DNA of 64,000 nucleotides from Halogeometricum sp. S1BR25-6 (GCF_031624495.1 NZ_JAMQOP010000006.1:1-64000); one strand, 5' to 3'; positions 43,114 through 51,058 are shown, counted from the first letter of the stretch. Numbers and translations: made by a program. The notes: generated from the sequence alone by a model not told the origin.

Positions 43114-43127
43114 CCCCGTCCACGGGG
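43114..43127 (-). promoter_or_regulatory. CCCCGT/ACGGGG inverted repeat beside a TATA-like box
   Basis: CCCCGT at 43114-43119 and ACGGGG at 43122-43127 form a 6-bp perfect inverted repeat with a 2-base loop, next to TATAATATT (minus strand) before the DUF302 start. The TATA-like box is only about ten bases from ATG 43102, closer than normal, so the true promoter may lie elsewhere. Possible operator; weak. Confidence 0.3.
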
Positions 43128-43197
43128 TTAACGGTTGGGTGCCGCAACGGCGGGCGTTGGAAGTGTGGTGTACCGGTTGGAACAGCAGCGGTTCCGG

Positions 43198-43551
43198 TCA
43201 TCCGGTACGTTCGAGCTGTTTTCGCCGTCGATCGAATTCGTCATCCGAGAGCTCCCCGCGGGCGTAGCGCTCACGGAGAACCGACAGCGACTGCTTTTCG
43301 TTCCCGCCGGATCCTCGGTTGAGGAGCGCATAGACGAGGTAGAGTGGGACGGCGATGAGGAGCCCCATCCAGAGGAGTCCCCAGAGCCCCATCGCTCCGC
43401 CGAAGAGGCCCCAGCCGCCGCCCATCATGCCCCCGCCGTAGCTCCCACTACCGTGGGCGGCAGCCGTTCCAGTCGTCGCGACCAGCAGCGGGACGGCGAG
43501 GATCGCGAGTCGCCGAGCAGTGCGTCCGATGTGAGTGGTGAGTTGCGTCAT
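43198..43551 (-). CDS. SHOCT-domain membrane protein with signal-like N-terminus
   Basis: 117 aa: signal-type helix (RRLAILAVPLLVATTGTAAA), then HGSGSYGGGMMGGGWGLFGG, a transmembrane helix (LLWMGLLIAVPLYLVYALL) and a SHOCT tail (LSVLRERYARGELSDDEFDR). Third free-standing member of the local SHOCT set. The GGGMMGGG segment repeats the Met/Gly theme. It follows the Met/His-rich exported protein by 57 bases on the same strand. Copper-related role inferred from neighbours. Confidence 0.85.
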   Translation of the reverse strand: MTQLTTHIGRTARRLAILAVPLLVATTGTAAAHGSGSYGGGMMGGGWGLFGGAMGLWGLLWMGLLIAVPLYLVYALLNRGSGGNEKQSLSVLRERYARGELSDDEFDRRRKQLERTG

Positions 43552-43608
43552 TATCTTGAGTTGGTGGATCGTGGTATTCGGTTGAAGCGATCGAAACGGT
43601 CAGGGCCG

Positions 43609-43929
43609 TCAGCAGTGGCCCTGCCCGTACATCCCGCCGTTGTAGTCGTCGTTAGCCCCGTCGTGGTATTCCTCGTCAGCCATGTCCTGGGCCATCTCGT
43701 CGACGGTCACACCCATGTGCGACTCCATCCACTCGACAGCACCGGGACCCATGTGTTCGGTCATCTGTGCCTCCATCCAAGTGGCCCATTCATCTGCGGT
43801 GGTATTGTCCGTGGGCGCGTCGTCAGCGGCCGTTTCGTCGCCGTGTGCGCTGACAACGGGGGCGGCGAACACGAGTCCGACGATCGCGAGCGCCACGAGC
43901 AGCCAGCGGCCCAGTTTGAAGTTGGTCAT
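43609..43929 (-). CDS. Exported Met/His-rich protein (106 aa)
   Basis: Signal peptide (WLLVALAIVGLVFAAPVVSA) followed by an acidic mature part with many Met and His (WMEAQMTEHMGPGAVEWMES, HMGVTVDEMAQDMADEEYHD) and a C-terminal GGMYGQGHC. No membrane anchor besides the signal. Arrays of Met/His/Cys outside the cell are typical of copper-binding proteins such as PcoE/CopK types, but this sequence is not one of them. It lies downstream of the multicopper oxidase on the same strand. A periplasm-like copper sponge is a reasonable inference. Confidence 0.75.
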   Translation of the reverse strand: MTNFKLGRWLLVALAIVGLVFAAPVVSAHGDETAADDAPTDNTTADEWATWMEAQMTEHMGPGAVEWMESHMGVTVDEMAQDMADEEYHDGANDDYNGGMYGQGHC

Positions 43930-44157
43930 TGTCTTTCTCCTCGGTTAGCCGTAGGACTGCTCGGGAGTTATCGACGAGGGTGTGAATCCACACAGGAGAA
44001 CGTTCGAGAACGTGTATAGGGCGTTCTAATCGTTTTTCATAACTGGGATCGTTCATCTGTACCGAATACGATGGATTTGGGCGAGACACGTGTTCTCCAA
44101 GAAGAGGACCGGAACCGCACACGAGTACAAATAGCCACAAACCAGAAGCACCAGTGG

Positions 44158-45582
44158 TCACTCGACGTATTTTACGATGCGTGCCATCCCCGCATCCAGG
44201 TGATACAGGTTGTGACAGTGGAATAGCCACCGGCCGGGATTGTCCGCGTGGAAGTCAATCGTCACTTGTCCCATATGCCCAGGCACGAGTACAGTGTCTT
44301 TGATCGCATTGCCGACCTTGAAGAAGTGTCCGTGAAGGTGCATCGGGTGAACGACTGGGCTCTGATTGGTCATTCGAATCCGGACGTGTTCTTCGGGTCG
44401 AATCTGGAATGGATCGGCATCCGGATAGACCTGCCCGTCAATCATCCATATGTAAGACTGGCCGCTACCACGGGAGAGCGTCAGATCGAACGTTCGATCC
44501 GGATCTCCACTCACCCCGTCGAGCGAGGATATCGCCCGCAAGTCTCCGTACTGCAGTTGGTTACTGGCCGCCGACGGGGGCTGTGGGCTCTCCCCAGCCG
44601 CCGACTCGTACTCGACGACAGCTCTAGCTGGTGGTTCGTTTCCATCGAGCGCATCCGCTTGAACGGCCCACGTGCCCGGATTTGTCGCCTCAACCACGGC
44701 ATCGTAGCGCTCACCGGCACCGAAGACGAACGAGTCCACGTCGACGGGTTCGACAGGTCGACCATCGGCGTGGGTCACTGTCATCTCGTGGCCGGCGATC
44801 CGGACACCGAAGACCGTCGCGCTGGCAGCGTTCACGAACCGGAAGCGAATCCGCTCACCCTCCGTTACGTCGAACGTCTGTGGATTCTCAGGGAGTCGAC
44901 CGTTGATCAGGAGCCCTTCGTATGGCGGCCGAACGTCTCCCATCATTCCGCCTCTCCCACCCATTCCGCCACCGCCGCCCATCCCCCCGTCCGAAGGATG
45001 TTCCGGCTCTCCAGGGAGGTAATCGTCGACGATCACGACGTACTCGCGGTCGTACTCGACGTGTGGGTTACGCTCTTCGACGATCAGTGGCCCCAGCAAT
45101 CCCCGGTCGAGTTGGAGTCCGACGTGGCTGTGGTAAAAATACGTCCCGGCAGGTTCGGCGCGGAACGTGTACGTAAACGTATCGCCGGAAGCGATCGGGT
45201 CTTGCGTTACGTTCGGCACCCCATCGACCGGATTCGGGACGGGAACTCCGTGCCAGTGAATCGTCGTCTCCTCCTGGAGGTCGTTGGTCAGTTCGACGCT
45301 GAGCACGTCACCCTCCTGAACACGTAGCTCCGGTCCCGGGAATTGACCCTCGTACATCCAGTTGGCCGTCGACGTATCGGGGGCTGGGCGAATCGTCCCG
45401 GACGCCGCGGTGAGGTTGACGGACGTATCCGGCTCGGCCGTGACTGTCGAGCGGGGCTTCACCTCACGACCCTCACCATCGTGAGTGCCCGGTAGCTGAC
45501 CGGCACATCCCGCGAGCGAGCCGAGGGTGGTCGCCCCCGTCAGCTGGAGGAGTCTGCGACGGGAGAAGCCTGTGGACCGCAT
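44158..45582 (-). CDS. Tat-exported multicopper oxidase (CuO/CopA-oxidase type)
   Basis: 474 aa from ATG 45582. A twin-arginine lipoprotein signal (SRRRLLQLTGATTLGSLAGC, Cys26) precedes three cupredoxin domains. Copper ligands: HWHG (109-112), HSH (151-153), HPMHLHGH in domain 3, and HCHNLYHLDAGM (about 455-466) with the type-1 Met. A Met/Gly-rich insertion (GGMGGGGGMGGRGGMMGD) lies in domain 2, as in the Met-rich regions of CueO that bind Cu(I). The likely role is oxidation of toxic Cu(I) to Cu(II) outside the cell. The promoter has a TATA box 26 bases upstream and an inverted repeat. Confidence 0.94.
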   Translation of the reverse strand: MRSTGFSRRRLLQLTGATTLGSLAGCAGQLPGTHDGEGREVKPRSTVTAEPDTSVNLTAASGTIRPAPDTSTANWMYEGQFPGPELRVQEGDVLSVELTNDLQEETTIHWHGVPVPNPVDGVPNVTQDPIASGDTFTYTFRAEPAGTYFYHSHVGLQLDRGLLGPLIVEERNPHVEYDREYVVIVDDYLPGEPEHPSDGGMGGGGGMGGRGGMMGDVRPPYEGLLINGRLPENPQTFDVTEGERIRFRFVNAASATVFGVRIAGHEMTVTHADGRPVEPVDVDSFVFGAGERYDAVVEATNPGTWAVQADALDGNEPPARAVVEYESAAGESPQPPSAASNQLQYGDLRAISSLDGVSGDPDRTFDLTLSRGSGQSYIWMIDGQVYPDADPFQIRPEEHVRIRMTNQSPVVHPMHLHGHFFKVGNAIKDTVLVPGHMGQVTIDFHADNPGRWLFHCHNLYHLDAGMARIVKYVE

Positions 45583-45603
45583 ATCCGTTATATTGGAGGC
45601 TTG

Positions 45604-45637
45604 CGAGTATAGGCCTCGCGGTGACTGTGAGGTCACC
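45604..45637 (-). promoter_or_regulatory. Multicopper oxidase promoter with GGTGAC/GTCACC inverted repeat
   Basis: A TATA-like element (minus strand TATACTC, about 45604-45611) sits roughly 26 bases before ATG 45582, typical for leaderless transcripts. Directly upstream, GGTGAC (45620-45625) and GTCACC (45632-45637) form a 6-bp inverted repeat with 6-base spacer, where an activator or repressor would touch BRE and TATA. Regulation by the neighbouring membrane HTH protein is a guess. Confidence 0.5.
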
Positions 45638-45709
45638 CTGCCGTACTGGTTCCGAATCCAGAACTCATACCTACGTTTTGGACGAGGATAGACTCGTGGG
45701 AACGGTCCG

Positions 45710-46303
45710 CTAGTTCGCCTGTTTCTGTTGTAAGTCGTCGCTCGGGTAAATCCGATACGTTCGCCCTTGGCGCTCGCGGTACAGGAGGCCGCGCTTCTCG
45801 AGAGCGCTCACCGTCTGACTGACCTTGCTCTTCGAGAAGTCCGAGCGATCCCTGAGTTCGATCTGTGTGATACCGGGTGAGGAGAGAACCGGTTCAAGAA
45901 TCCGGCGTTCGTCTTCCGGTAAGAGATCCAATATACGAGCCTGCGGCTGAGACTCTGGATTGATTGCTGCCTCTGATTGGGTAGATCTCTCCGATGAATC
46001 AGCGCTCTCTGGATCTGTTGGATTCGTTATTTGTGCGCGCTCGCTTGCATCTGTGTTGGTGAGCTCGTCCCGAACAATGAGATATCCTCCACCGACGATA
46101 GTCGAGACAAGAAGGGTTCCAAGAACGTACCAGAGCGGATTTGTGCCGTGAACGCCTCCCATCGACGCACCCATATCCATCATCGACCCCATCTCTCCGA
46201 ATGCCTGCTGTTGCTTATACGCATCCCAGCTGAGCGCACCACCGACGATAACGACGGCAGCGACGAGGAGGCCAACCACTGCATCGGCTCGCCGCCGATT
46301 CAT
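45710..46303 (-). CDS. Membrane-anchored winged-helix regulator with Met-rich outer loop
   Basis: 197 aa. Two transmembrane helices (ADAVVGLLVAAVVIVGGALS, about 6-25; NPLWYVLGTLLVSTIVGGG, about 55-73) enclose an outside loop with AFGEMGSMMDMGASMGGVHG: six Met and a His. A linker leads to a cytoplasmic winged helix (ILEPVLSSPGITQIELRDRS; DFSKSKVSQTVSALEKRGLL; wing RERQGRTYRIYP). The winged-helix part belongs to a known haloarchaeal class of membrane regulators, but the Met-rich loop suggests direct sensing of Cu(I). It lies just upstream of the oxidase gene on the same strand. Sensor role is inferred. Confidence 0.85.
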   Translation of the reverse strand: MNRRRADAVVGLLVAAVVIVGGALSWDAYKQQQAFGEMGSMMDMGASMGGVHGTNPLWYVLGTLLVSTIVGGGYLIVRDELTNTDASERAQITNPTDPESADSSERSTQSEAAINPESQPQARILDLLPEDERRILEPVLSSPGITQIELRDRSDFSKSKVSQTVSALEKRGLLYRERQGRTYRIYPSDDLQQKQAN

Positions 46304-46347
46304 ACCTCACTCCTCAGTTTGGCGTGTCGCGTAGTCATACGTTCTCG

Positions 46348-46608
46348 TTAACGAACCAGCGCTGTACCAGTTTTGATTCCCCGATGCAAGACCTTTGTGG
46401 AGACTGAAATCCGGATCGGGACACGAGCGTTACCATTACCCGCCTGAGTCGGCCTGTACGGGGACACAATGATCGTCGTGACACCACCCAGAAGGAAATT
46501 GAGCGCTGCGCGCTCGGCACCACCCTCAACGAGGTACTCGCATTCGCCGCTCCCTAATCGATTGAACAGGGTCGTCCCACTCCCCAATATGTTTTTAGTG
46601 ATCGTCAT
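46348..46608 (-). CDS. Hypothetical protein overlapping the permease end (86 aa)
   Basis: From ATG 46608: MTITKNILGSGTTLFNRLGS, then YLVEGGAERAALNFLLGGVT, and a basic C-terminus. The start overlaps the end of the permease gene by 14 bases, so translational coupling is possible. The first half looks coding, with a Gly-rich hydrophobic stretch; the second half is less convincing and may be frameshifted. Not recognised. Confidence 0.35.
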   Translation of the reverse strand: MTITKNILGSGTTLFNRLGSGECEYLVEGGAERAALNFLLGGVTTIIVSPYRPTQAGNGNARVPIRISVSTKVLHRGIKTGTALVR

Positions 46609-47992
46609 GGGATTCACCTTCTTCAGAGACCTGCGGATGTTGATGTGCGAACTCGGAGGGGTGCTTCTCGAACGTTCGCTTGCACTGATTCGAGCAGAAG
46701 TAGTACGTCTCGTTCTCGTGGGTGAGACTCGGCCCGCTGTCGTCGGTCCGCATCCCACAAACGGGGTCGCGATACTGACCAGGTGCACCTAATCCCCGGC
46801 GATAGACGTAGAGGAGGGCCCCCGAGAGGACGAACGCGATGATGTTGAGGTAGAAGGTGTAGTTCAACTCGAAGTAGGTCTGTTCCGATGCTGTCTCGCC
46901 ACCGGCCAAGTCGGGGACGATGCCAAACGCGTCGAATAGTAGTTCCATGAGGAAACCGGTGAACGCCATCGTCACGAAGAAGACGCCGAGGATGTACAGC
47001 ATGATCTTCCAGCCGTAGTACTTCCGGTAGACGTTCAGAACGGGAATCGTGATGAGGTCGGCGTAGACGAACGCGATGATCCCGGCGAAGCTGACACCAC
47101 CGCCCCACAGCGCGACCGCGAAGGGGACGTTGCCCATACTGCCGACGAAACTGAGAACGGCGATGGTGACACCCATAATCGCGTTTTCGGCGGTCACAAG
47201 CAGGCCGTCGCCCTGGATGAACAGGGTGTTCCAGACCCACTGGGGAACGAAAACGATGACGAATCCGGATATAAGAAACCCTGCGACGATATCCTTCCAG
47301 ATCATCGACCACTCCTTGCGGTACTGATTTCCAACCTTGTACCACCCACCCCACGAGAGGAGTTCGTCGCGCCACCCGCCGCTACTTGCGGCTTCCTGTT
47401 GGTAGGTCTCCAGACAACCCTCCGAGCAGAACTTCAGCGTCTCGCCACCATCGGTCACCAGCGAGTACTCGTCTTTGCCTTCCATCCCGCAGGTCGGATC
47501 CTCGGTGATTCCCTGCTCGTTGTCGCTGTGATTCAGTTCCTGCCGGACTTGCTCGAACAGATTCTCGGGGAGCGTGAGGTGGACGATGACAGCCATCACG
47601 GCGATGAGGATGATCCCGCCGAGCAGTTCCGCGAGAAGGAACTCCCAGCCTAGCAGAATCAGGATCATCAATCCGAGTTCGACGATGAGGTTCGTCGACG
47701 CAAACATGAACGCGAGGAAGTTCACCGCATGTGCTCCCTTCTTGAACAGTCCCTTCCCGATGGCGACCGCGCCGAAGCTACAGCCACTACTCGCGGCGCC
47801 GAACACCGTCGCCTTTGTGAGACCGTTCAGGTCCCCCTCTCCGAGGACGTTGGCCATTCGCTCTTTCGAGACGTAGACCTGGACGAGACTCGTGATGACG
47901 AGCCCCATGATGATCGCCCACGCAGCGGTCCAGAGGAAGCCAACTCCTATTCGTAAGGACTCGAGAATCCCGTCGACGAGAACGGCTTGCAT
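46595..47992 (-). CDS. Permease (ArsP/DUF318 type) with two YHS metal-binding domains
   Basis: 465 aa. Two four-helix permease halves (WTAAWAIIMGLVITSLVQVY, GAASSGCSFGAVAIGKGLFK in the first; FVGSMGNVPFAVALWGGGVS, FAGIIAFVYADLITIPVLNV in the second). Between them lies a YHS domain (DPTCGMEGKDEYSLVTDGGE, FCSEGCLETYQQ), and a second YHS sits at the C-terminus (DPVCGMRTDDSGPS, YFCSNQCKRTFEKHPSEFA), followed by a His-rich end. The permease family exports methylarsenite or other metal species. YHS domains bind Cu/Zn/heavy metals and here probably deliver or gate the substrate. Complete. Confidence 0.88.
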   Translation of the reverse strand: MQAVLVDGILESLRIGVGFLWTAAWAIIMGLVITSLVQVYVSKERMANVLGEGDLNGLTKATVFGAASSGCSFGAVAIGKGLFKKGAHAVNFLAFMFASTNLIVELGLMILILLGWEFLLAELLGGIILIAVMAVIVHLTLPENLFEQVRQELNHSDNEQGITEDPTCGMEGKDEYSLVTDGGETLKFCSEGCLETYQQEAASSGGWRDELLSWGGWYKVGNQYRKEWSMIWKDIVAGFLISGFVIVFVPQWVWNTLFIQGDGLLVTAENAIMGVTIAVLSFVGSMGNVPFAVALWGGGVSFAGIIAFVYADLITIPVLNVYRKYYGWKIMLYILGVFFVTMAFTGFLMELLFDAFGIVPDLAGGETASEQTYFELNYTFYLNIIAFVLSGALLYVYRRGLGAPGQYRDPVCGMRTDDSGPSLTHENETYYFCSNQCKRTFEKHPSEFAHQHPQVSEEGESHDDH

Positions 47993-48314
47993 ATCTACAC
48001 TATCACAGGCATCTGTTTTGTTATTTGTTCTTAAGAAACCGGGGCTGTAGGCGGAGTAAATCTTGCATTCAAAGGTAATTCTTGCTAGCAGCTGTGGTCG
48101 ACCGTTCGAGGACTGTGTTCGCGCTCATGAGTTTTTGCACGTCACTGGTTCCAGTCGGTGGTTGCTCCTTGGTCTCCCGACGGCTCAGTCACACAGATCG
48201 GGGTGTTGTACAGCTGGTTCCCTCCACGAGATTCTTGCTCTATGTTAACAAGAGAAATCTCTCTTTCGAATTGTAACAGGAACCCGAATGAAGGAGTAGA
48301 GCGTATCTCTAGTC
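47993..48314. other. 322-base intergenic stretch
   Basis: No intact gene. The left end should contain the permease promoter (AT-rich TTTTGTTATTTGTTCTTAAG). On the minus strand at about 48080-48190, a frame SDVQKLMSANTVLERSTTAA ends in a stop and may be a small remnant. A basal promoter for the 48315 gene lies at the right end. No other structure was seen. Confidence 0.3.
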
Positions 48315-48611
48315 ATGAGCACTACTACCACAAACCAAGATACGTACGAAATGGACTCCACCGACAGTACGTTACACCTTGACACACTTGCACTCGCCGG
48401 AGCTGCAGCTGTACTCTCCGCCGTCGTGATGCTCCTGCTCGGTGTGTTCGGAGCAATCGGCGTCTACGAAGGTGCGGTCGAGATGATGCAACAGTGGCAC
48501 CTGTTCTTCGAACCGACCGTCGTCGGAACCGTGGCGGGCATGGTCGAAGCCGCGGTGATCGGCTTCATCCTCGTGTACGCCTTCGCGTGGCTGTACAACG
48601 CCTTCGCATAA
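48315..48611 (+). CDS. Small membrane protein with two helices (98 aa)
   Basis: A soluble N-terminus (about 1-20) is followed by LDTLALAGAAAVLSAVVMLL, a short outer segment with EGAVEMMQQWHLFFEPTVVG, and the helix GMVEAAVIGFILVYAFAWLY. I have seen similar proteins in haloarchaea next to SRPBCC or UspA genes, but no function is known. It is followed by the SRPBCC gene after 19 bases, so the two are co-transcribed. Confidence 0.65.
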   Translation: MSTTTTNQDTYEMDSTDSTLHLDTLALAGAAAVLSAVVMLLLGVFGAIGVYEGAVEMMQQWHLFFEPTVVGTVAGMVEAAVIGFILVYAFAWLYNAFA

Positions 48612-48630
48612 TAAATCGAGGAGTCAATCC

Positions 48631-49164
48631 ATGTACGTCACCGACAACGCCGAAATCGTCATCGACGCATCGCCCGAGGAGATCTGGGACTACGTAACTG
48701 ACCCCGTCCACTGGACGGCATCGAACCCCGAGGAACACTACGGACTCGAATACGACACACCCGATAATCGCCCACAAGAGGGGGCGACATTCCACCAGGC
48801 GGAAGAAGTCGCTGGGATGTACGCCGATCTGCACGGCCGATTTCAGTACATCGATCATCCACACGTGGCGGTCTGGACTGGGACAGCGTACTATCCACTC
48901 CTTCGTGGACTTGTCACCGTTCGAATCCCCGAAGGTGGTACGATTCGGCTCGAAGAGACTGAGGATGGAACCCGGATGTCACACGCCGTCTGGATGGACT
49001 TCCCGAATAACCGCCGGGGCCGGTTGCTAAAGCGGCTCTTTACCACCGTTCTTGACGGGAAGGCCAAGCTCTACGACCACACCAACAAGGAGCTCGTCTT
49101 CTTCAAGGAACGCATCGAGTCGACAGCCCATAAGCCCCCAAAACCGACGGACGAGAGTCCGTAG
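48631..49164 (+). CDS. SRPBCC (START-like) ligand-binding protein
   Basis: 177 aa. The N-terminal strand/turn NAEIVIDASPEEIWDYVTDP is the classic SRPBCC start, followed by the beta-sheet (FQYIDHPHVAVWTGTAYYP; RIPEGGTIRLEETEDGTRMS) and the long C-terminal helix (RRGRLLKRLFTTVLDGKAKL). The fold binds hydrophobic ligands; the ligand cannot be predicted. It lies between a small membrane protein and the tandem UspA gene on the same strand, forming a likely three-gene stress operon. Confidence 0.85.
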   Translation: MYVTDNAEIVIDASPEEIWDYVTDPVHWTASNPEEHYGLEYDTPDNRPQEGATFHQAEEVAGMYADLHGRFQYIDHPHVAVWTGTAYYPLLRGLVTVRIPEGGTIRLEETEDGTRMSHAVWMDFPNNRRGRLLKRLFTTVLDGKAKLYDHTNKELVFFKERIESTAHKPPKPTDESP

Positions 49165-49188
49165 CAACATCAACGCACTCATCCAACC

Positions 49189-50094
49189 ATGTATACCGAC
49201 ATCCTCATCCCGACTGATGGCAGCGATAACGTCGAGCCCGCAATCCAATACGGACTTGAGCTCGCTCGCCGATACGACGCAACTGTCCACGCGCTCCACG
49301 TCGTCGACAGTTCGCCCATCGAGCGAAAGCTGGAACTGACTGCGCTGGAAACCGACCTGGAGACACTCCCAGACACGTGGTATGAGGCTGGCGATGCCGC
49401 CACCAAGCAGATCGAAACTCGAGCTGCAGAACATGGTCTCGACGCAGTAACTGAGGTTCGCCGTGGCATTCCAGCGCGTGAAATTCGTTCCTACATCACC
49501 GATACCGGGATCGACCTCGTCTGTATGGGAACCCGAGGACACACGGGTCTCGACCGAGTCCTACTCGGAAGTGTAACAAAGCGAATCGTTCGCACTGTCG
49601 ACATTCCTGTGCTCAGTGTCAAATCGAAGCTGACGGGGACGATATCAGAATCCGAGATTCAGGGAGGCTTTGAGAATATCCTCGTCCCGACTGACGGGAG
49701 TAAACCCGCACGAGAGGCCGTTACTCACGCTCTTGATTTGGCTCGGACCTACGATGCGACACTTCATGCCCTCTACGTCGTCGATAGAGGGGCCTACTCG
49801 TCTCGCCCGGGATGGACGTGGGACGAACTACAGCAAGTCCTGAAGCAAAACGGGGGGACTGTCGTAGAAGACATCCAATCGCAGGCGGCTGCCGAGGGTG
49901 TTTCAGTCACTGCTGAGATCGCCCACGGCGTTCCTCATCAGGCAATAGGGGAGTACTGCGACCAGCACGAGATCGACCTCGTCGTGATGGGGACACACGG
50001 ACGATCCGGCCTTTCACGACAGCTCATCGGAAGTGTGACCGAACGGGTTCTCCGGAACTCGGATGAGCCAGTTTTGACCATTCGAGGAGTGTAG
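49189..50094 (+). CDS. Tandem universal stress protein (UspA)
   Basis: 301 aa with two UspA domains (about 1-145 and 155-301). Each begins with the nucleotide-binding strand (DILIPTDGSDNVEPAIQYGL; NILVPTDGSKPAREAVTHAL) and has the ATP motif G-x2-G-x9-GS (GTRGHTGLDRVLLGS; GTHGRSGLSRQLIGS). Fused pairs act as one pseudo-dimer. It is a general stress response protein, likely ATP-binding. It follows the SRPBCC gene by 24 bases. Confidence 0.94.
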   Translation: MYTDILIPTDGSDNVEPAIQYGLELARRYDATVHALHVVDSSPIERKLELTALETDLETLPDTWYEAGDAATKQIETRAAEHGLDAVTEVRRGIPAREIRSYITDTGIDLVCMGTRGHTGLDRVLLGSVTKRIVRTVDIPVLSVKSKLTGTISESEIQGGFENILVPTDGSKPAREAVTHALDLARTYDATLHALYVVDRGAYSSRPGWTWDELQQVLKQNGGTVVEDIQSQAAAEGVSVTAEIAHGVPHQAIGEYCDQHEIDLVVMGTHGRSGLSRQLIGSVTERVLRNSDEPVLTIRGV

Positions 50095-50106
50095 ACGCGG
50101 CCTGAG

Positions 50107-50382
50107 CTACCGGCGAAGCGAGATGAGAAGAACCACGAATCCAAGCCCGATGGCGACCGATTCGATGATGTGGACAAGAGCGAGATCAAGCCCCCCGAAC
50201 TCGAACAATACTCCTTCAATGAACACACCAAGAGTGATGATTCCAAAGCCAATTGCAGCATTTCGCATATAATACGTACCCGTTCGTCGATACGCCTCGA
50301 AACTGTAGTACGTGATCAGAATACCGAGTGCGAGTACGAGCAAGCGGACGCCGATCAGAACCGCCGTCGTTGTCGCGACCAC
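50107..50382 (-). CDS. Small three-helix membrane protein (91 aa)
   Basis: From GTG 50382 (VVATTTAVLIGVRLLVLALG). Three transmembrane helices, ending with AIGLGFVVLLISLRR. It is paralogous to the next gene: both share the pattern of a helix, a YYxFEAYRR-type loop, and AAIGFGIITLGVFIEGVLFE. I associate the family with a haloarchaeal domain of unknown function (DUF7521, by memory). Together with the upstream HTH gene it forms a three-gene unit. Role unknown. Confidence 0.7.
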   Translation of the reverse strand: MVATTTAVLIGVRLLVLALGILITYYSFEAYRRTGTYYMRNAAIGFGIITLGVFIEGVLFEFGGLDLALVHIIESVAIGLGFVVLLISLRR

Positions 50383-50386
50383 CCGA

Positions 50387-50674
50387 TTACTCCTCCATTT
50401 CTTTGGTGTCGCGTCCGTATAGCGCGTACAGGACACAGAGCATACCGACAGCCACGATGATGGTCGCTACCGTGCCCGAGTCGGAGAGTGTGAGTCCGAC
50501 GATGTCGAACAGGAGACCCTCGATGACGGCCCCGAAACTGATGAAGACGAAGCCAATCGCGACATAGAGCAGCGGTCGGCTGTTGTTCCGACGGTAGCCC
50601 CGGTACGCCTGATAGGCGATCAGGAATCCCAGAACCATTGTAACGAGCTTGGCAACGATGAGTCCAGGGTGCAT
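50387..50674 (-). CDS. Small three-helix membrane protein, paralogue (95 aa)
   Basis: From ATG 50674 (MHPGLIVAKLVTMVLGFLIA), with YQAYRGYRRNNSRPLLYVAI and GFVFISFGAVIEGLLFDIVG as the family core. The open frame extends upstream to 50911 but only antisense-like through the HTH gene. It lies two bases after the stop of the HTH gene and four bases before its paralogue. The constant pairing with an HTH protein suggests a membrane-linked regulatory unit. Confidence 0.75.
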   Translation of the reverse strand: MHPGLIVAKLVTMVLGFLIAYQAYRGYRRNNSRPLLYVAIGFVFISFGAVIEGLLFDIVGLTLSDSGTVATIIVAVGMLCVLYALYGRDTKEMEE

Positions 50675-50676
50675 GG

Positions 50677-51027
50677 TTATTCGTTCCTCATAGTATCCCA
50701 AATGCGCGTAAAGCGGTCGGCGGCGTCTTCTCGAAGTTCGATACGGACGTCGAATCCCGACTCGAGGAGCTGGATGTCGACGCGGTCGAGTCGGGCTTCG
50801 TATTCGCTGTAGTGGTGCCCATCCGGATCGATGTGCGTTCGTTCGATAAGCAGATCGTACTCCAGTAACGTGTTGACCCGTCTGGAAACTGTTGAGACTG
50901 ACATGTCGCACTCTTCGCTGAGTTCCTTGGCGGACATCTGTTTTCGGCGAGTCGCCTCGAGGATTGCGCGTGCATAGTCGTCGTCAAGGATCTCGAGGAT
51001 CCCCGAGATGTCTCGCTCCTCACTCAC
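50677..51027 (-). CDS. ArsR-like winged-helix regulator
   Basis: 116 aa from GTG 51027 (VSEERDISGILEILDDDYAR). The winged helix is ARAILEATRRKQMSAKELSE with recognition helix MSVSTVSRRVNTLLEYDLL. I chose GTG 51027 because a TATA box (minus strand, TTTATATAC at 51050-51058) then sits 23-31 bases upstream, the leaderless distance; a TTG at 51048 would overlap the box. It leads the unit with the two small membrane proteins. Confidence 0.85.
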   Translation of the reverse strand: MSEERDISGILEILDDDYARAILEATRRKQMSAKELSEECDMSVSTVSRRVNTLLEYDLLIERTHIDPDGHHYSEYEARLDRVDIQLLESGFDVRIELREDAADRFTRIWDTMRNE

Positions 51028-51049
51028 AGTCCGTGTTGTTGTGAACAAG

Positions 51050-51058
51050 TATATAAAG
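51050..51058 (-). promoter_or_regulatory. TATA box for the ArsR-like operon
   Basis: The minus-strand TTTATATAC is 23-31 bases before GTG 51027, which fits leaderless transcription of the regulator operon. It was used to choose the start codon. Clear by position and composition. Confidence 0.55.

Noticed and set aside
48565-48864. Minus-strand frame opposite the SRPBCC gene
   Set aside because: Antisense to a convincing SRPBCC protein and lacking any recognisable domain.
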